Part shown: positions 20,556 to 29,140 of the stretch, in pieces
Layout: every line of letters starts with the position of its first letter
Position numbering within the stretch: position 1 is the first letter of the stretch
Source: Gallionella sp.
GTDB taxonomy: Bacteria; Pseudomonadota; Gammaproteobacteria; Burkholderiales; Gallionellaceae
Direction: 5' to 3'
Length of the DNA stretch: 64,000 nucleotides
Assembly (NCBI GenBank): GCA_028710525.1
Contig: JAQTTY010000012.1
Span: forward strand, 1 to 64,000
Position numbers and translations under genes: made by a program
Notes under the pieces: generated by a model
The model's database searches: none
Told to the model about the DNA's origin: nothing
The model's input: only the letters and a program-made list of their open reading frames with translations

Positions 20556-22565
20556 TTACCAATGCAAAGTCAGCGTGACGAAAGTGCGTTGATTGAACAC
20601 ATTGCTCGCCACGTATTCGGTGTAATTGTCCTTGAACAGGTTTTGCACGACCCAAGCGATGTCGCCATCTAGACCGGCGATATCGCCAAACCCTTTGGCC
20701 AAACGGATATCGGTACGGCGATGCAGATTCTGGAAATCACCTGAAGGCAGCGCGGGTCCTCGGTCGAAACCGAGTGCACCACCCTGCTGATAATAGGCGA
20801 TGGAGTAAGACATAGAATGTCCCAACTCTTGCGCATACAACACGCTAACGGTATTGGTGGGCGTACTGTGGGCCAATGCGTCCAGTGTGCCGCCCTGCAA
20901 CGATGTGTAGTTGCTGTATGCGTACTCACGTGCAAAGTTGACGGTCACATTGGCTGCTTCACCGAATGACTTCTTGAGGGTCGTTTCCACGCCGTGATAC
21001 ACACCCGACAGGCCGTTACTGAAGCCGGTATTAGTTGGATAGATGTTGTTGCCAAACTGGTCTTGGAACACGCGCAAGTCGAGTGAGGCATCCCATTCGT
21101 GGAATTCCCCCAGATAACCAATTTCCCGTGACAACATCTTCTCGGGAGTCAGATTGAGCGAGATAGGACCTGAGACCAAACGATCACCGATCTGATAATT
21201 CCCTGATGACACACCGGTGTTCTCGACCATAGAGGGCGTGCGATAAGCCACCGAGCCACCTATGCGCACGGTGTGATTCGGAGTGACGTGATAGTTCAGC
21301 GTAGCGCGTGGCGAGAACTGCTTCCCTCCCCACCCATCGCTTTCATACATTCCCCCCACGTTGGCGAGCAAGTTAGACGTGAAGCGCATCTCGTCATGCA
21401 GAAAGATACGGCTAGTCTGTATCTTGAGTTTGTTCACCAAACTAGCTTGGCCGGCCAGCGGGAAATACACGTTATCAGCCGATTGTTCGGTACTGGTGGC
21501 AAAGCCGTACACCAGCCGGTTAGCTTCCGTCATAGGCAAGGTGTGTTCGACCTCTAAGGTAGAGCGGTCTCCTGCAAGTGACTTATATACCGGCGTACTT
21601 GTAGTAGGCACCAGATAGCGTTCCCAATAAGCATTGCGCGTGTGCGACAAACGCACGCTCAAGTCTGAGGCGTTCTCCAAATGGTGAGTCCATTTCACTA
21701 GCTGAAAGCTGGCGACGCCGATGAGGTCATGCGTTGGATTGAGTTGCGCATGGCTATCCCAAAAACCCACCCCCTGTATGTCGCGGTTATAGCCCAGCTG
21801 TATATCGAAATCGTTTTCAGGGTTGGCGTAATAGGTGGCGCGATAGTTCATCAAGCGCGCTTGGTTACTGTCGTTGCTGTTATTCATATCCGCCTGATAA
21901 AAGCTAGGCAGATGGGTAGGCGTGCGCTCGTCATAGCCGTTATCTGCGCTATAAGCCAACGTAGTACGATAGTCAAAATTCTCGCTGTGATTGCCGAATT
22001 GACCGGTCACGTCATTGATGCCGCGGTTGCCGCGCCGTACCGACACCGTCACGCCATGCACATCGCCTGCATCACGGGTGATGATGTTGATCACGCCATG
22101 CACCGAGTTCGCGCCATAAGACGCGGCGGCTGGGCCGCGTATCACTTCGATGCGTTCGATATCATCCAGTGTCACCGGCAAACTAGCCCAATCCACCGTG
22201 CCCATGGGGGGCATATACACGCTGCGTCCATCTATCATCACTTGCATAGAGCGCGCGTATTGGTCGGTAGAACCGTGGTAAGAAACGATGGGCTGCGAAC
22301 CTTTGTAATAGCTCACATACATGCCCGGCACTAGATTGAATACATCAGACAGTACGCGAAAGCCGGATGCATTAATCATCTTGCGGTCTATCACGGTCAT
22401 GGCATTGGGTGCTTCGGATAACGGTTGCGACAGACGCGAGGCGCTTAACACCACGGGAAAGTCTTGCAGATAATCTTGCTCCGTCTCTGCACCGGCATAT
22501 CCGGAGACGAGACACAGCAATACGAGTGCTTTGAATCTGAAACCTAGTGGTGAACTGGGAGGCAT
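20556..22565 (-). CDS. TonB-dependent outer-membrane receptor
   Basis: A 669-residue protein. A signal peptide (ALVLLCLVSGYAGA) precedes a plug domain (PNAMTVIDRKMINASGFRVL ... VDWASLPVTLDDIERIEVI) and the RGPAAASYGANSVHGVINII motif. The rest is a long beta-barrel ending NQRTFVTLTLHW, a terminal aromatic as needed for barrel assembly. Substrate is not evident; vitamin B12/copper/siderophore-type receptors share this layout. No Fur box was found in the 210 bp upstream. It appears monocistronic. Confidence 0.9.
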   Translation of the reverse strand: MPPSSPLGFRFKALVLLCLVSGYAGAETEQDYLQDFPVVLSASRLSQPLSEAPNAMTVIDRKMINASGFRVLSDVFNLVPGMYVSYYKGSQPIVSYHGSTDQYARSMQVMIDGRSVYMPPMGTVDWASLPVTLDDIERIEVIRGPAAASYGANSVHGVINIITRDAGDVHGVTVSVRRGNRGINDVTGQFGNHSENFDYRTTLAYSADNGYDERTPTHLPSFYQADMNNSNDSNQARLMNYRATYYANPENDFDIQLGYNRDIQGVGFWDSHAQLNPTHDLIGVASFQLVKWTHHLENASDLSVRLSHTRNAYWERYLVPTTSTPVYKSLAGDRSTLEVEHTLPMTEANRLVYGFATSTEQSADNVYFPLAGQASLVNKLKIQTSRIFLHDEMRFTSNLLANVGGMYESDGWGGKQFSPRATLNYHVTPNHTVRIGGSVAYRTPSMVENTGVSSGNYQIGDRLVSGPISLNLTPEKMLSREIGYLGEFHEWDASLDLRVFQDQFGNNIYPTNTGFSNGLSGVYHGVETTLKKSFGEAANVTVNFAREYAYSNYTSLQGGTLDALAHSTPTNTVSVLYAQELGHSMSYSIAYYQQGGALGFDRGPALPSGDFQNLHRRTDIRLAKGFGDIAGLDGDIAWVVQNLFKDNYTEYVASNVFNQRTFVTLTLHW

Positions 22566-22776
22566 ACTATCTATCCGGTGTATCTGGCAACCACCCGATA
22601 GTACAGCCTAGCTCGCGCTCAAGTCCAACCTATAAAGTCCGAGTAAAATGTTAGGGTGAAATCTGGCTGACGTTGAATAACAAATGTACTAGAATCCGCC
22701 CCCTTGCAAATAAATAGCCGCCAAACCGTTTATTTGTTGACCACACCCTCCGATTGCATTAGTATGCGCGGCCTTC

Positions 22777-22870
22777 GGAGAGGTGGCCGAGTGGTCGAAG
22801 GCACTCCCCTGCTAAGGGAGCATCCGGGCATAAACCTGGATCGAGGGTTCGAATCCCTCCTTCTCCGCCA
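22777..22870 (+). tRNA. tRNA-Ser (anticodon GCU)
   Basis: A class II tRNA with acceptor GGAGAGG pairing with CTTCTCC, anticodon stem CTCCC/GGGAG around loop CTGCTAA (anticodon GCT), a long variable arm, GGTTCGAAT T-loop and encoded CCA. It reads AGC/AGU codons. It lies 19 bases before tRNA-Arg and is probably co-transcribed with it. Confidence 0.95.
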
Positions 22871-22889
22871 AGGCAACTGCAACAAAAGC

Positions 22890-22966
22890 GCGCCCGTAGC
22901 TCAGCTGGATAGAGTACTTGGCTACGAACCAAGGGGTCAGGAGTTCGAATCTCTTCGGGCGCACCA
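22890..22966 (+). tRNA. tRNA-Arg (anticodon ACG)
   Basis: A 77-nt tRNA with acceptor GCGCCCG/CGGGCGC, anticodon loop CTACGAA (anticodon ACG, read as ICG after editing), T-arm GAGTTCGAATC and encoded CCA. It is the integration target of the two islands: its last 45 nt recur twice downstream. The gene itself stays intact because the island restores the same 3' sequence. Confidence 0.96.
22922..22966 (+). repeat. attL: tRNA-Arg 3' end (island 1 left boundary)
   Basis: This 45-nt stretch, from the anticodon to CCA, is repeated with one mismatch at 42560-42604 and perfectly at 58815-58859. It marks the left end of the double island. Confidence 0.92.
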
Positions 22967-22974
22967 ATAAAATC

Positions 22975-23007
22975 AAGGAGTTAAGCAAAATTGCTTAACT
23001 CCTTTTT
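22975..23007 (+). terminator. intrinsic terminator after tRNA-Arg
   Basis: The stem AAGGAGTTAAGCA / TGCTTAACTCCTT with loop AAAT is followed by TTTTTC. It sits just inside island 1, nine bases after the tRNA, so the island itself supplies the terminator for the tRNA operon. Confidence 0.9.
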
Positions 23008-23024
23008 CTTTGGCTTTTCGCTTG

Positions 23025-23048
23025 AGGGGTAAACTTAGGGGTAAACCC
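23025..23048 (+). repeat. tandem AGGGGTAAACYY, candidate integrase 1 arm sites (left)
   Basis: Two adjacent 12-bp units (AGGGGTAAACTT, AGGGGTAAACCC) lie 58 bp inside attL. Near-identical tandem units recur at 42384-42407, just upstream of integrase 1 and near the island's right end, in the same orientation. This is the layout expected of arm-type binding sites. Confidence 0.65.
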
Positions 23049-23600
23049 AAAAAACGCTAGGGCAGGAAATTCTCGTTATTGTGCAACCTAGCTAAGCATC
23101 TATGTCTATACAAGAGCGAATCCCCACGAGACCATAGTACGGCGGTTCGGCCATATGTAGCGCTCCACATAAGGCCGAGGAAGAGTCAGGCAGGTTCTCG
23201 GCCACTCCGGTCATAGCTCTTAACGAATTCGTTGCCGCAAAACGGACATTGGCGAACTCACACATTCGATCCGCAACGGCCCATCAGTCTCGCGAATTCG
23301 CTTCCCCAAAGTAGACAAAAGGCGCGACCTTAACGATTATGTAGCATTGCAGGCTCTGACAAGATTTAGAGCGGATTTTCCCTGATTTCAGCAAGCGGGC
23401 GATAGTTATTGAGAAAAGGTCCGCCAAGGATTAGACTTTAGCTGTCCGGCGATAGGCGGCTCTCCGCTTACCCTTATCAAGGTCACTATGTGATGTACAT
23501 GAGACGATTGGACAATATGTTACATATTAGCCATATCGCCTCCTTGTTGGTTTTATAGTCATGCGCTCTGCGCTAGGTTCGCCGGATATTTTGATAAGGA
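23049..23600 (+). other. structured non-coding region upstream of RT module; candidate ncRNA
   Basis: No ORF with a start signal is found here. CGGCCATATGT (23148-23158) can pair with ACATAAGGCCG (23167-23177; one mismatch), but GGCCGAG (23173-23179) can instead pair with CTCGGCC (23197-23203), so two exclusive hairpins are possible. Two palindromes with GAATTC cores follow, AACGAATTCGTT (23222-23233) and GCGAATTCGC (23292-23301), then AATATG/CATATT around 23514-23528. Because a small reverse transcriptase lies just downstream, this is a good place for a template RNA. That is inference. Confidence 0.35.
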
Positions 23601-23610
23601 GATAGTTATT

Positions 23611-23751
23611 ATGAAAGACAATAATTATCGCCTAGCTCAGAAGTACCTGAACATTGCTATTTTGATTGCGAAATTAGCGAAGGTTATATGGGAACTTCTG
23701 AGCATGGCATTTAACTATCATTCTCCCAACACTCGTTATGCCTCTACGTGA
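23611..23751 (+). CDS. 46-aa leader ORF overlapping the reverse transcriptase
   Basis: A short ORF (MKDNNYRLAQKYLNIAILIA...) has a strong AAGGAG eight bases before its ATG. Its last 14 bases overlap the start of the RT gene in another frame. The middle (YLNIAILIAKLAKVIWELLS) could form an amphipathic or membrane-associated helix. The RT start has no ribosome site of its own, so the RT is most likely translated by coupling to this ORF. It may be only a coupling leader, or a partner or toxin-like small protein. No family was recognised. Confidence 0.6.
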   Translation: MKDNNYRLAQKYLNIAILIAKLAKVIWELLSMAFNYHSPNTRYAST

Positions 23752-24523
23752 ACGGTGGACGTCCAAGTTCGAAATAAAGGAAGGTGCTTGGGTGTTTGTC
23801 CCAACTGACGAAACAATTGCCAGAGGTCTAGCAGTAAAAAAACTTATTGAAGATTGCTGGAAAGCGCCCGAACACTACTATCATTTAAGAAAGGGTGGAC
23901 ACGTTCGGGCGCTTCGGGAACATACTCAACATAGCTATTTCATTCATCTGGATATTCAAAACTTTTTTGGTCAGATAAATCGAAGCAGGGTTACTCGCGG
24001 TCTAAAAGAATACATACCCTACGAACAGGCTAGAGAAATTGCAATTGAATCCACTGTGCGCTTACCAGAGTCAGCAGCAGCAAAATATATTTTGCCATTT
24101 GGATTCGTTCAATCGCCAATTATTGCATCAATGTGTCTTAGTAAGAGTGCATTAGGGCGTTATCTGTTTCGTTTAAAGCAGCGAAAGGGTCTTGCTGTTA
24201 GCCTATATATGGATGACATTCTGGTCTCAGGCGACGACCCTAATGAGTTGAGCATTGAATTGAAAAAGATAACAGCCGCAGCAAGCAAATCCGGTCTTCC
24301 ATTGAACAACAAGAAGCAAGAAGGTCCTGATGCACTTGTTACTGCTTTCAACGTCCAGCTATCTCAAGGCTTGTTGGAAATCACTCCTGGCAAGCTTCAA
24401 GAGCTAGCAAGCGCATATGCCTATTCATTGAACGAGCATCAACGTGCCGGAATACTAAATTACGTGTTGTCTGTAAATCATAGTCAAGCGGACGAACTGT
24501 TCAAAACTAAATTAATTGCGTGA
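23738..24523 (+). CDS. short reverse transcriptase of unassigned group
   Basis: The 261-residue protein contains the RT palm motifs: HLDIQNFFGQI with Asp72 (motif A), PFGFVQSPIIASMCLSKS (motif B) and LYMDDILVSG with YMDD at 157-160 (motif C). SGLPLNNKKQ follows as motif D/E. It lacks a maturase, endonuclease or obvious fused domain and is shorter than most retron RTs, with a YMDD box instead of the retron-typical YADD. It sits behind a 46-aa ORF and about 560 bp of structured non-coding DNA in a defence island. It could be a retron-like or a defence-associated RT; I cannot assign the group. Confidence 0.85.
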   Translation: MPLRERWTSKFEIKEGAWVFVPTDETIARGLAVKKLIEDCWKAPEHYYHLRKGGHVRALREHTQHSYFIHLDIQNFFGQINRSRVTRGLKEYIPYEQAREIAIESTVRLPESAAAKYILPFGFVQSPIIASMCLSKSALGRYLFRLKQRKGLAVSLYMDDILVSGDDPNELSIELKKITAAASKSGLPLNNKKQEGPDALVTAFNVQLSQGLLEITPGKLQELASAYAYSLNEHQRAGILNYVLSVNHSQADELFKTKLIA

Positions 24524-24664
24524 ATATGTTCGACTGGGCCCACTCGGCCATCAGCCTCTCCTGACACACACCAAGATCTCGTACTAAATATTGCAAAATA
24601 CCCACTAAGCGAAATTTTTTACGTATATAATCCGAATTGGCGAAATTGCAAAACGGAGTCCCCG

Positions 24665-25321
24665 ATGACCGCACCAAACCAAGAAACAATCCATGCCCTG
24701 CTCTTGAGGAATATCCCGCGTGAGCTTGTTATGGGCCTCGAAGAAGCCAAGCTGGTCGGCGCTCAACGTGCCTATGCCGCAGCGCGAGGGATGGATGACG
24801 GGCACTTGCCCAGCGTGGTTGGTCAGTTGCGCCACTTCCATATGAATGAGTCGTTCCATCGCGCACTCGCCGTTGCGGACGCATCCCCTTCACCGCTGCG
24901 CGGCAATCAGATCGTCACTGGTCGGGCTGGGATATTCACCTTGGCGCGGTTCAACACTAAGTATGGGGTATGGAACAGCGGGCGGCGTAGCGAAACCCGC
25001 AAACAGATGTCCCTAGCGAATGCAGCCATCGAGCCACTGGTTCAACATGGACTCTTTTCCGGCTACGTGGAGCCATCTCAAGCGGTTGTATTCATCGTGG
25101 CCTGCTTTGCAGGATCACTGCACAGCCAGCCGGACACCCCCGTCTCAATTGAAATCGCGGTCCCAGATCGCCACATGCAGGGCTGGCTTTTCCGGGAACC
25201 CATTGACGCATTCATCAAACGTTACGACCAGCAGCCGACAGCGGGCCAAGACGACCTAGCAGTGCCGAAGCTGAAGAAAAACATCGGCAAACAGCAAGGC
25301 AAAGACGGAACAAAATCATGA
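24665..25321 (+). CDS. hypothetical protein, partner of XRE/ImmA-IrrE gene
   Basis: A 218-residue protein of unknown family, beginning MTAPNQETIHALLLRNIPREL. The middle contains GNQIVTGRAGIFTLARFNTKYGVW and RKQMSLANAAIEPLV. The C-terminus is Lys-rich (KLKKNIGKQQGK). CGGAG lies before the ATG, and TATAAT at 24626-24631 may be its -10 box, though the -35 is poor. Its stop overlaps the start of the XRE/ImmA-IrrE gene (ATGA), so the two are coupled and probably act together. Confidence 0.7.
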   Translation: MTAPNQETIHALLLRNIPRELVMGLEEAKLVGAQRAYAAARGMDDGHLPSVVGQLRHFHMNESFHRALAVADASPSPLRGNQIVTGRAGIFTLARFNTKYGVWNSGRRSETRKQMSLANAAIEPLVQHGLFSGYVEPSQAVVFIVACFAGSLHSQPDTPVSIEIAVPDRHMQGWLFREPIDAFIKRYDQQPTAGQDDLAVPKLKKNIGKQQGKDGTKS

Positions 25322-26526
25322 GCAGAGGGGGTGTACAAGGATTTCAGAAAGATCGACTTAGCCAAATTCTTGCGGCCCGTCGTCTGACTCAAGTCCAGCT
25401 GGCCTCAATGGTCAATGTGTCGCCGGCGACCATTAGTAAGTGGCGTGCAGGAACGCAAGCTCCCGAGAGTGATGCGCTTGAACGCCTTGCTGGCGTGGTC
25501 AATGTGACTCCGGAATGGTTTACGCGAGCGCCCGGAGCGAAGTTGTCGTTGCCGCTTTTTCGCAGCAATGCTTCTGCACACGTCGCGGCACGAGCAATGC
25601 TTGAAGCCAGGCTAGAGTGGGCCCAGGATGTTGCCGCCGCCATGATGGAGTACGTTGACTACCCCGATGTCAATTTGCCCTCTCGCAATTACACGAACCC
25701 GGAAGAGATCACTGCCGAGGACATCGAGAAAGCTGCCTGCAAATGCCGGGATCTGTGGCGTTTGGGTCGTTCGGCGATTCAAGACTTGGCGCTTGCAGTA
25801 GAAGGTGCTGGGGTCATCCTCGTCCGGGAAGAAACTGGCATCGCTCAGATTGAGGGGCTTTCGGCTTGGAGCGAGGCATTGGGGCGGCCGCTCATCCTCC
25901 TGTCCGCCGACAAAGACAATGGGTACCGCAGTCGTTTCGATCTTGCACACGAGATCGGGCATCTTGTTTTGCATCGTCACATTCAGCGCACGACGGACAG
26001 CGCACGCCACAAACTGATGGAGCAGCAGGCGCATCGTTTCGCGGGTGCGTTTTTGCTGCCAGCCGAAACGTTTTCCACCGAAGTTCGCGTGCCACCGACT
26101 CTGGATGATTTGCTGTTGCTGAAGCGCCGTTGGGGCGTATCTGCGGCGGCAATCATCATGCGGCTAAAGGCTCTTGAGCTGCTGGATGAAGATGGCGCTC
26201 TGATGCTTTTCAAGCGTCGCTCTGCTCGGTGGGGGGCGAAGTCGGAACCCGGTGATGAGGATCGTCGACCGGAGCAGCCTCGCCTGCTTCGTCGGACCAT
26301 TGATTTGTTGGTTGAAGAGAAGGTCATGCCCTTAGAAGCTATCCCGAGACACATCGGACTGGCTGCAGGCGACGTTGAATCTCTCGCCGGATTGCCCGAA
26401 GGCTACTTCCAGGGCAAAACCAATGTCGTGGAGTTTGCGCGGCTGAAAGCAACCCAGAGGCCGGTTGATGACCAACCGCCCCAAGGCAATAAGGTGGTAC
26501 CGTTCCGGTCCATCTCCAAATCCTGA
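25318..26526 (+). CDS. XRE-type HTH fused to ImmA/IrrE metallopeptidase
   Basis: A 402-residue regulator-protease. The N-terminal helix-turn-helix is RLTQVQLASMVNVSPATISK (about 23-42), and the M78 domain has HEIGH at 211-215 with further conserved HRFAGAFLLPAE. Proteins of this kind (ImmA, IrrE) cleave or control a repressor and are often found in mobile DNA and toxin-antitoxin-like modules. It overlaps the upstream hypothetical gene (ATGA) and is followed by an 82-aa gene and a frameshifted gene, forming one plus-strand unit. Confidence 0.85.
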   Translation: MSRGGVQGFQKDRLSQILAARRLTQVQLASMVNVSPATISKWRAGTQAPESDALERLAGVVNVTPEWFTRAPGAKLSLPLFRSNASAHVAARAMLEARLEWAQDVAAAMMEYVDYPDVNLPSRNYTNPEEITAEDIEKAACKCRDLWRLGRSAIQDLALAVEGAGVILVREETGIAQIEGLSAWSEALGRPLILLSADKDNGYRSRFDLAHEIGHLVLHRHIQRTTDSARHKLMEQQAHRFAGAFLLPAETFSTEVRVPPTLDDLLLLKRRWGVSAAAIIMRLKALELLDEDGALMLFKRRSARWGAKSEPGDEDRRPEQPRLLRRTIDLLVEEKVMPLEAIPRHIGLAAGDVESLAGLPEGYFQGKTNVVEFARLKATQRPVDDQPPQGNKVVPFRSISKS

Positions 26527-26542
26527 TGTGAAAGGAACAGCG

Positions 26543-26791
26543 ATGTCCAAGAACACAAAGCAGACGTCTTCACAAATTGGTCGATTGGCGTCGGAAACAC
26601 TGCAGAGCAGCGGTTCGTCGCAAGTGGCCAAGAGCCTGGCTGCTTCGGCACTGTCTCAGCGCAGTGGCGACAAACAGACCGGGGCTAAGATGGAAGACAT
26701 GGCCGCACGCGTTCTGGCCAGTGACCGATACGCCAAAGAGACGAAGGAACTGGCGGCCTCGGTCCTCTCCCAAGCCAACAAGCAACGCTGA
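26543..26791 (+). CDS. small Ser/Ala/Lys-rich hypothetical protein (82 aa)
   Basis: The ATG at 26543 is preceded by AAAGGAA. The protein (MSKNTKQTSSQIGRLASETL...) has internal repetition: LASETLQS, LAASALSQRSG, MAARVLASDRY and LAASVLSQANK, which looks like four copies of a short helical unit. It follows the ImmA/IrrE gene by 16 bases. No family was recognised. Confidence 0.65.
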   Translation: MSKNTKQTSSQIGRLASETLQSSGSSQVAKSLAASALSQRSGDKQTGAKMEDMAARVLASDRYAKETKELAASVLSQANKQR

Positions 26792-26811
26792 GCTAGGAGG
26801 TCGAGTCCCTC

Positions 26812-27273
26812 ATGTCACAGCATCTGAGCGACTCGCAGTTGAAAGCGCTCTGGCGTCAGGGGAAAGTTCCGGTCATCTTCAAACGCAGTAATCCACTCCC
26901 TGTTTTGGCACGTATTCCGTTCGCCGAAGGGAGCATGGAGTGGCTTCGGGATGGTCGACGCTCCAAACCCGAATGGTGTGCGCAGTTCAATGCCTGGGAA
27001 ATGCCGACGCGTGGTTCGACAGCGTGATCAAACTTGCGCTAAGACGACACCAAGAGGTCTATGTGGTTCACATTGTACCGAGAGCACCAAAAATGCGCTC
27101 CTGCATGTTGGAATGCGGCAGGCTTTCATTGTGAATGCTCCTGCATGGGTGAAAACCACGGCGGTGGTCACCCAGGCGGCATCTGGTACGAGGTTTCCGA
27201 AACCTTCGCCGTGTCTTGGGGGCAGCAGCGCTATTCATGCCGCCATCTTAAAGTGAAAATCCACAGCCGTTGA
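26812..27273 (+). pseudogene. frameshifted gene of the XRE/ImmA module
   Basis: The frame starting MSQHLSDSQLKALWRQGKVP (GAGG upstream) stops at 27027. The coding sense continues in a second frame (ADAWFDSVIKLALRRHQEVYVV, about 26996-27065) and returns to the first frame as TLYREHQKCAPACWNAAGFH, then CECSCMGENHGGGHPGG to a stop at 27273. Joined, this makes one coherent protein of about 153 residues with a Cys-rich, possibly metal-binding C-terminus. Two compensating indels, one near 26995 and one near 27068, explain it. They could be real mutations or sequencing errors. Confidence 0.65.
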
Positions 27274-27523
27274 GTGTCAAAAAAGGATCAGAAGCCCGCG
27301 TTGGAAGGCAGAGCCGCCCCTAGATTCTTGCGGTTATCGTCCTTTGCTGCGTTCCTATTGGTTTGAATGGCTCACATGACACGTCACCACCAATGTCCCA
27401 CCTTGTTTCGATGGTTCCTAATAACTTCTGGCAGATGACGCTATTGGGCTTCAGCTACGCAAGCGTCCGGTCGAAGTGGATGTTGGAGCGAACCTACGTT
27501 TGCCGCTTGTGCAGGTTTCCTGA

Positions 27524-29140
27524 TCAAGGAATCGCGCGCGGTGCCGTCGGAGCACCAGCAATCGAAACCCGGAATCCACGTTGAGTGAGGTTTTCGAAAG
27601 CCTTCGACAGGTTAACTTTGCTAAAAAACGGCAAGTTCTGCTTGAGCGTCGCGCTGCCCTCCCCCAAGATCAGGAAAACAATCTCGTAGTCAGCGCTTTT
27701 GAGATTATCCAGAGGCACGAGATCACGTGCTGCAGGATTTACCCCGCGAAGCACTGTTCGTGCCTTCTTGCGGAACGATTTGTCGCCGAGCACGATTTCA
27801 GCAGCCACACCGCCCTGAGCAAAGAGATGGCTTAGTCCAGCCGATCCCCCCTTGCGATGCTTTACGTGTACCAACTGCTTAGCGGGAGTCAGGAGATCGC
27901 AGAGCTCAATGGACGATGTGGCCCGGTCGGTCTTGACGAGTTTCTTGTCCAGCAGGAAATATCCATACGCTGCGGCCGCTCGAATGTTGTAGTCGCCCTC
28001 GGACTCAATTTTCGATTTACCTCCTTCGTCCCACACTTCGACTGCCGGAAATGTAAGGGTTGATATCTGAATCAAGTCCAATGTCTCTGCAATACGGCCA
28101 ATGAATGTTGCATCGACCTCGTACCACTTACCATCGAATATGATCTGCGTTTTATTACCATCGATGATTTCGAAGTAGATGCAGCGATACACGGGGTGTT
28201 CGGTAATGTTGCCATCGACGTCGTGGACAAAAAGCCGGTCGCGCTTCAAGCCGTCGATGGTTAGTTGCGCTAAATCAGGAATGGTGTCGATATAGTCCGC
28301 CGAATGTATGACGGGACGCACACCGCCCTTATTCCGCGTAAAGCTGAAGCCTAGGATTGAGTCCCATGCGCCCAACTCCGGCAGCGTGATCATTATTCCA
28401 GGATTGCGCGCGGAGACGGCTTGAACCAACTTCGCGTTCAGCGCATCGACCGAGGCGTCGTCCTTGACCTTGCGGACGTTATCCACCCACGAGAAGGACG
28501 TCTTATAGTCGTCATTGGCATAGTAGCCTTTGATGCGGCGGGCCAAACTAGGGAAATCCGCGGCTTCCATTTCGGCGCCGAAGGAGAACGTCGCGTCTCC
28601 GCCGGAGATCTGCACAAGGTCAACTCCGCGCTTGGGGACACCCGTCACAGCGCGAAGAACATCTCGCAGGATGTCGATGCCAAAGACGCTTACCTCCGAG
28701 TCGCGCGCAGCCTGAGACTTCTTCTGAACAGGTTGGTCTTCGAGGGTATGCAAGTCGACGCTGCGCAGTGATTTGTCGTCGAGCGTGTTGAGTGCTGTGC
28801 GGATGCCAAAGTCCTGAACGAACAGCGACTGCTCGATCAGATACCGGCCGTAGCCAAAGGCAAAGGCAAAGATGTCGCCGTCCACTCGAAGCAACAGCAT
28901 CGCAGAACTCGATCGATTTGCCAAATTCGGTATTACGCGGCCCGCAATCTCGTCGAGCAGAGAGCCCCAGTTAGGCCTATTCTCCGCGCTCTGCCTCACG
29001 TACAGAACTCCGTCGATACCCAAGGCATCTGCCATTGGATAGATGTCTACTGGTGCATCAGCAAGCAGATCTGCAAACGCTTGGCCGTCCCCTAAAGGTT
29101 TTGCCATAAAAAGGTTCAGGCGACGGTAGTTTTTTGCCAT
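27524..29140 (-). CDS. TIGR04141-type sporadically distributed protein (DUF6119)
   Basis: A 538-residue protein starting MAKNYRRLNLFMAKP. The C-terminal stretch LPFFSKVNLSKAFENL, ending with a Gly-Phe-Arg-Val strand, and the middle (KKLVKTDRATSSIELCDLLT, HVKHRKGGSAGLSHLFAQG) fit the family defined as sporadically distributed protein TIGR04141. Its members are scattered in mobile, defence-rich DNA; the activity is unknown. No membrane segment is seen. It is convergent with the XRE/ImmA module and has AGGAAA before its ATG. Confidence 0.72.
   Translation of the reverse strand: MAKNYRRLNLFMAKPLGDGQAFADLLADAPVDIYPMADALGIDGVLYVRQSAENRPNWGSLLDEIAGRVIPNLANRSSSAMLLLRVDGDIFAFAFGYGRYLIEQSLFVQDFGIRTALNTLDDKSLRSVDLHTLEDQPVQKKSQAARDSEVSVFGIDILRDVLRAVTGVPKRGVDLVQISGGDATFSFGAEMEAADFPSLARRIKGYYANDDYKTSFSWVDNVRKVKDDASVDALNAKLVQAVSARNPGIMITLPELGAWDSILGFSFTRNKGGVRPVIHSADYIDTIPDLAQLTIDGLKRDRLFVHDVDGNITEHPVYRCIYFEIIDGNKTQIIFDGKWYEVDATFIGRIAETLDLIQISTLTFPAVEVWDEGGKSKIESEGDYNIRAAAAYGYFLLDKKLVKTDRATSSIELCDLLTPAKQLVHVKHRKGGSAGLSHLFAQGGVAAEIVLGDKSFRKKARTVLRGVNPAARDLVPLDNLKSADYEIVFLILGEGSATLKQNLPFFSKVNLSKAFENLTQRGFRVSIAGAPTAPRAIP

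Noticed and set aside
23738..24523. Calling the small RT a classical retron
   Set aside because: It has YMDD, is short, and no msr/msd-type a1/a2 repeat pair could be established by eye; left unassigned.
23738..24523. Diversity-generating retroelement
   Set aside because: No template/variable repeat pair with adenine-directed differences and no target C-type lectin gene are seen nearby.
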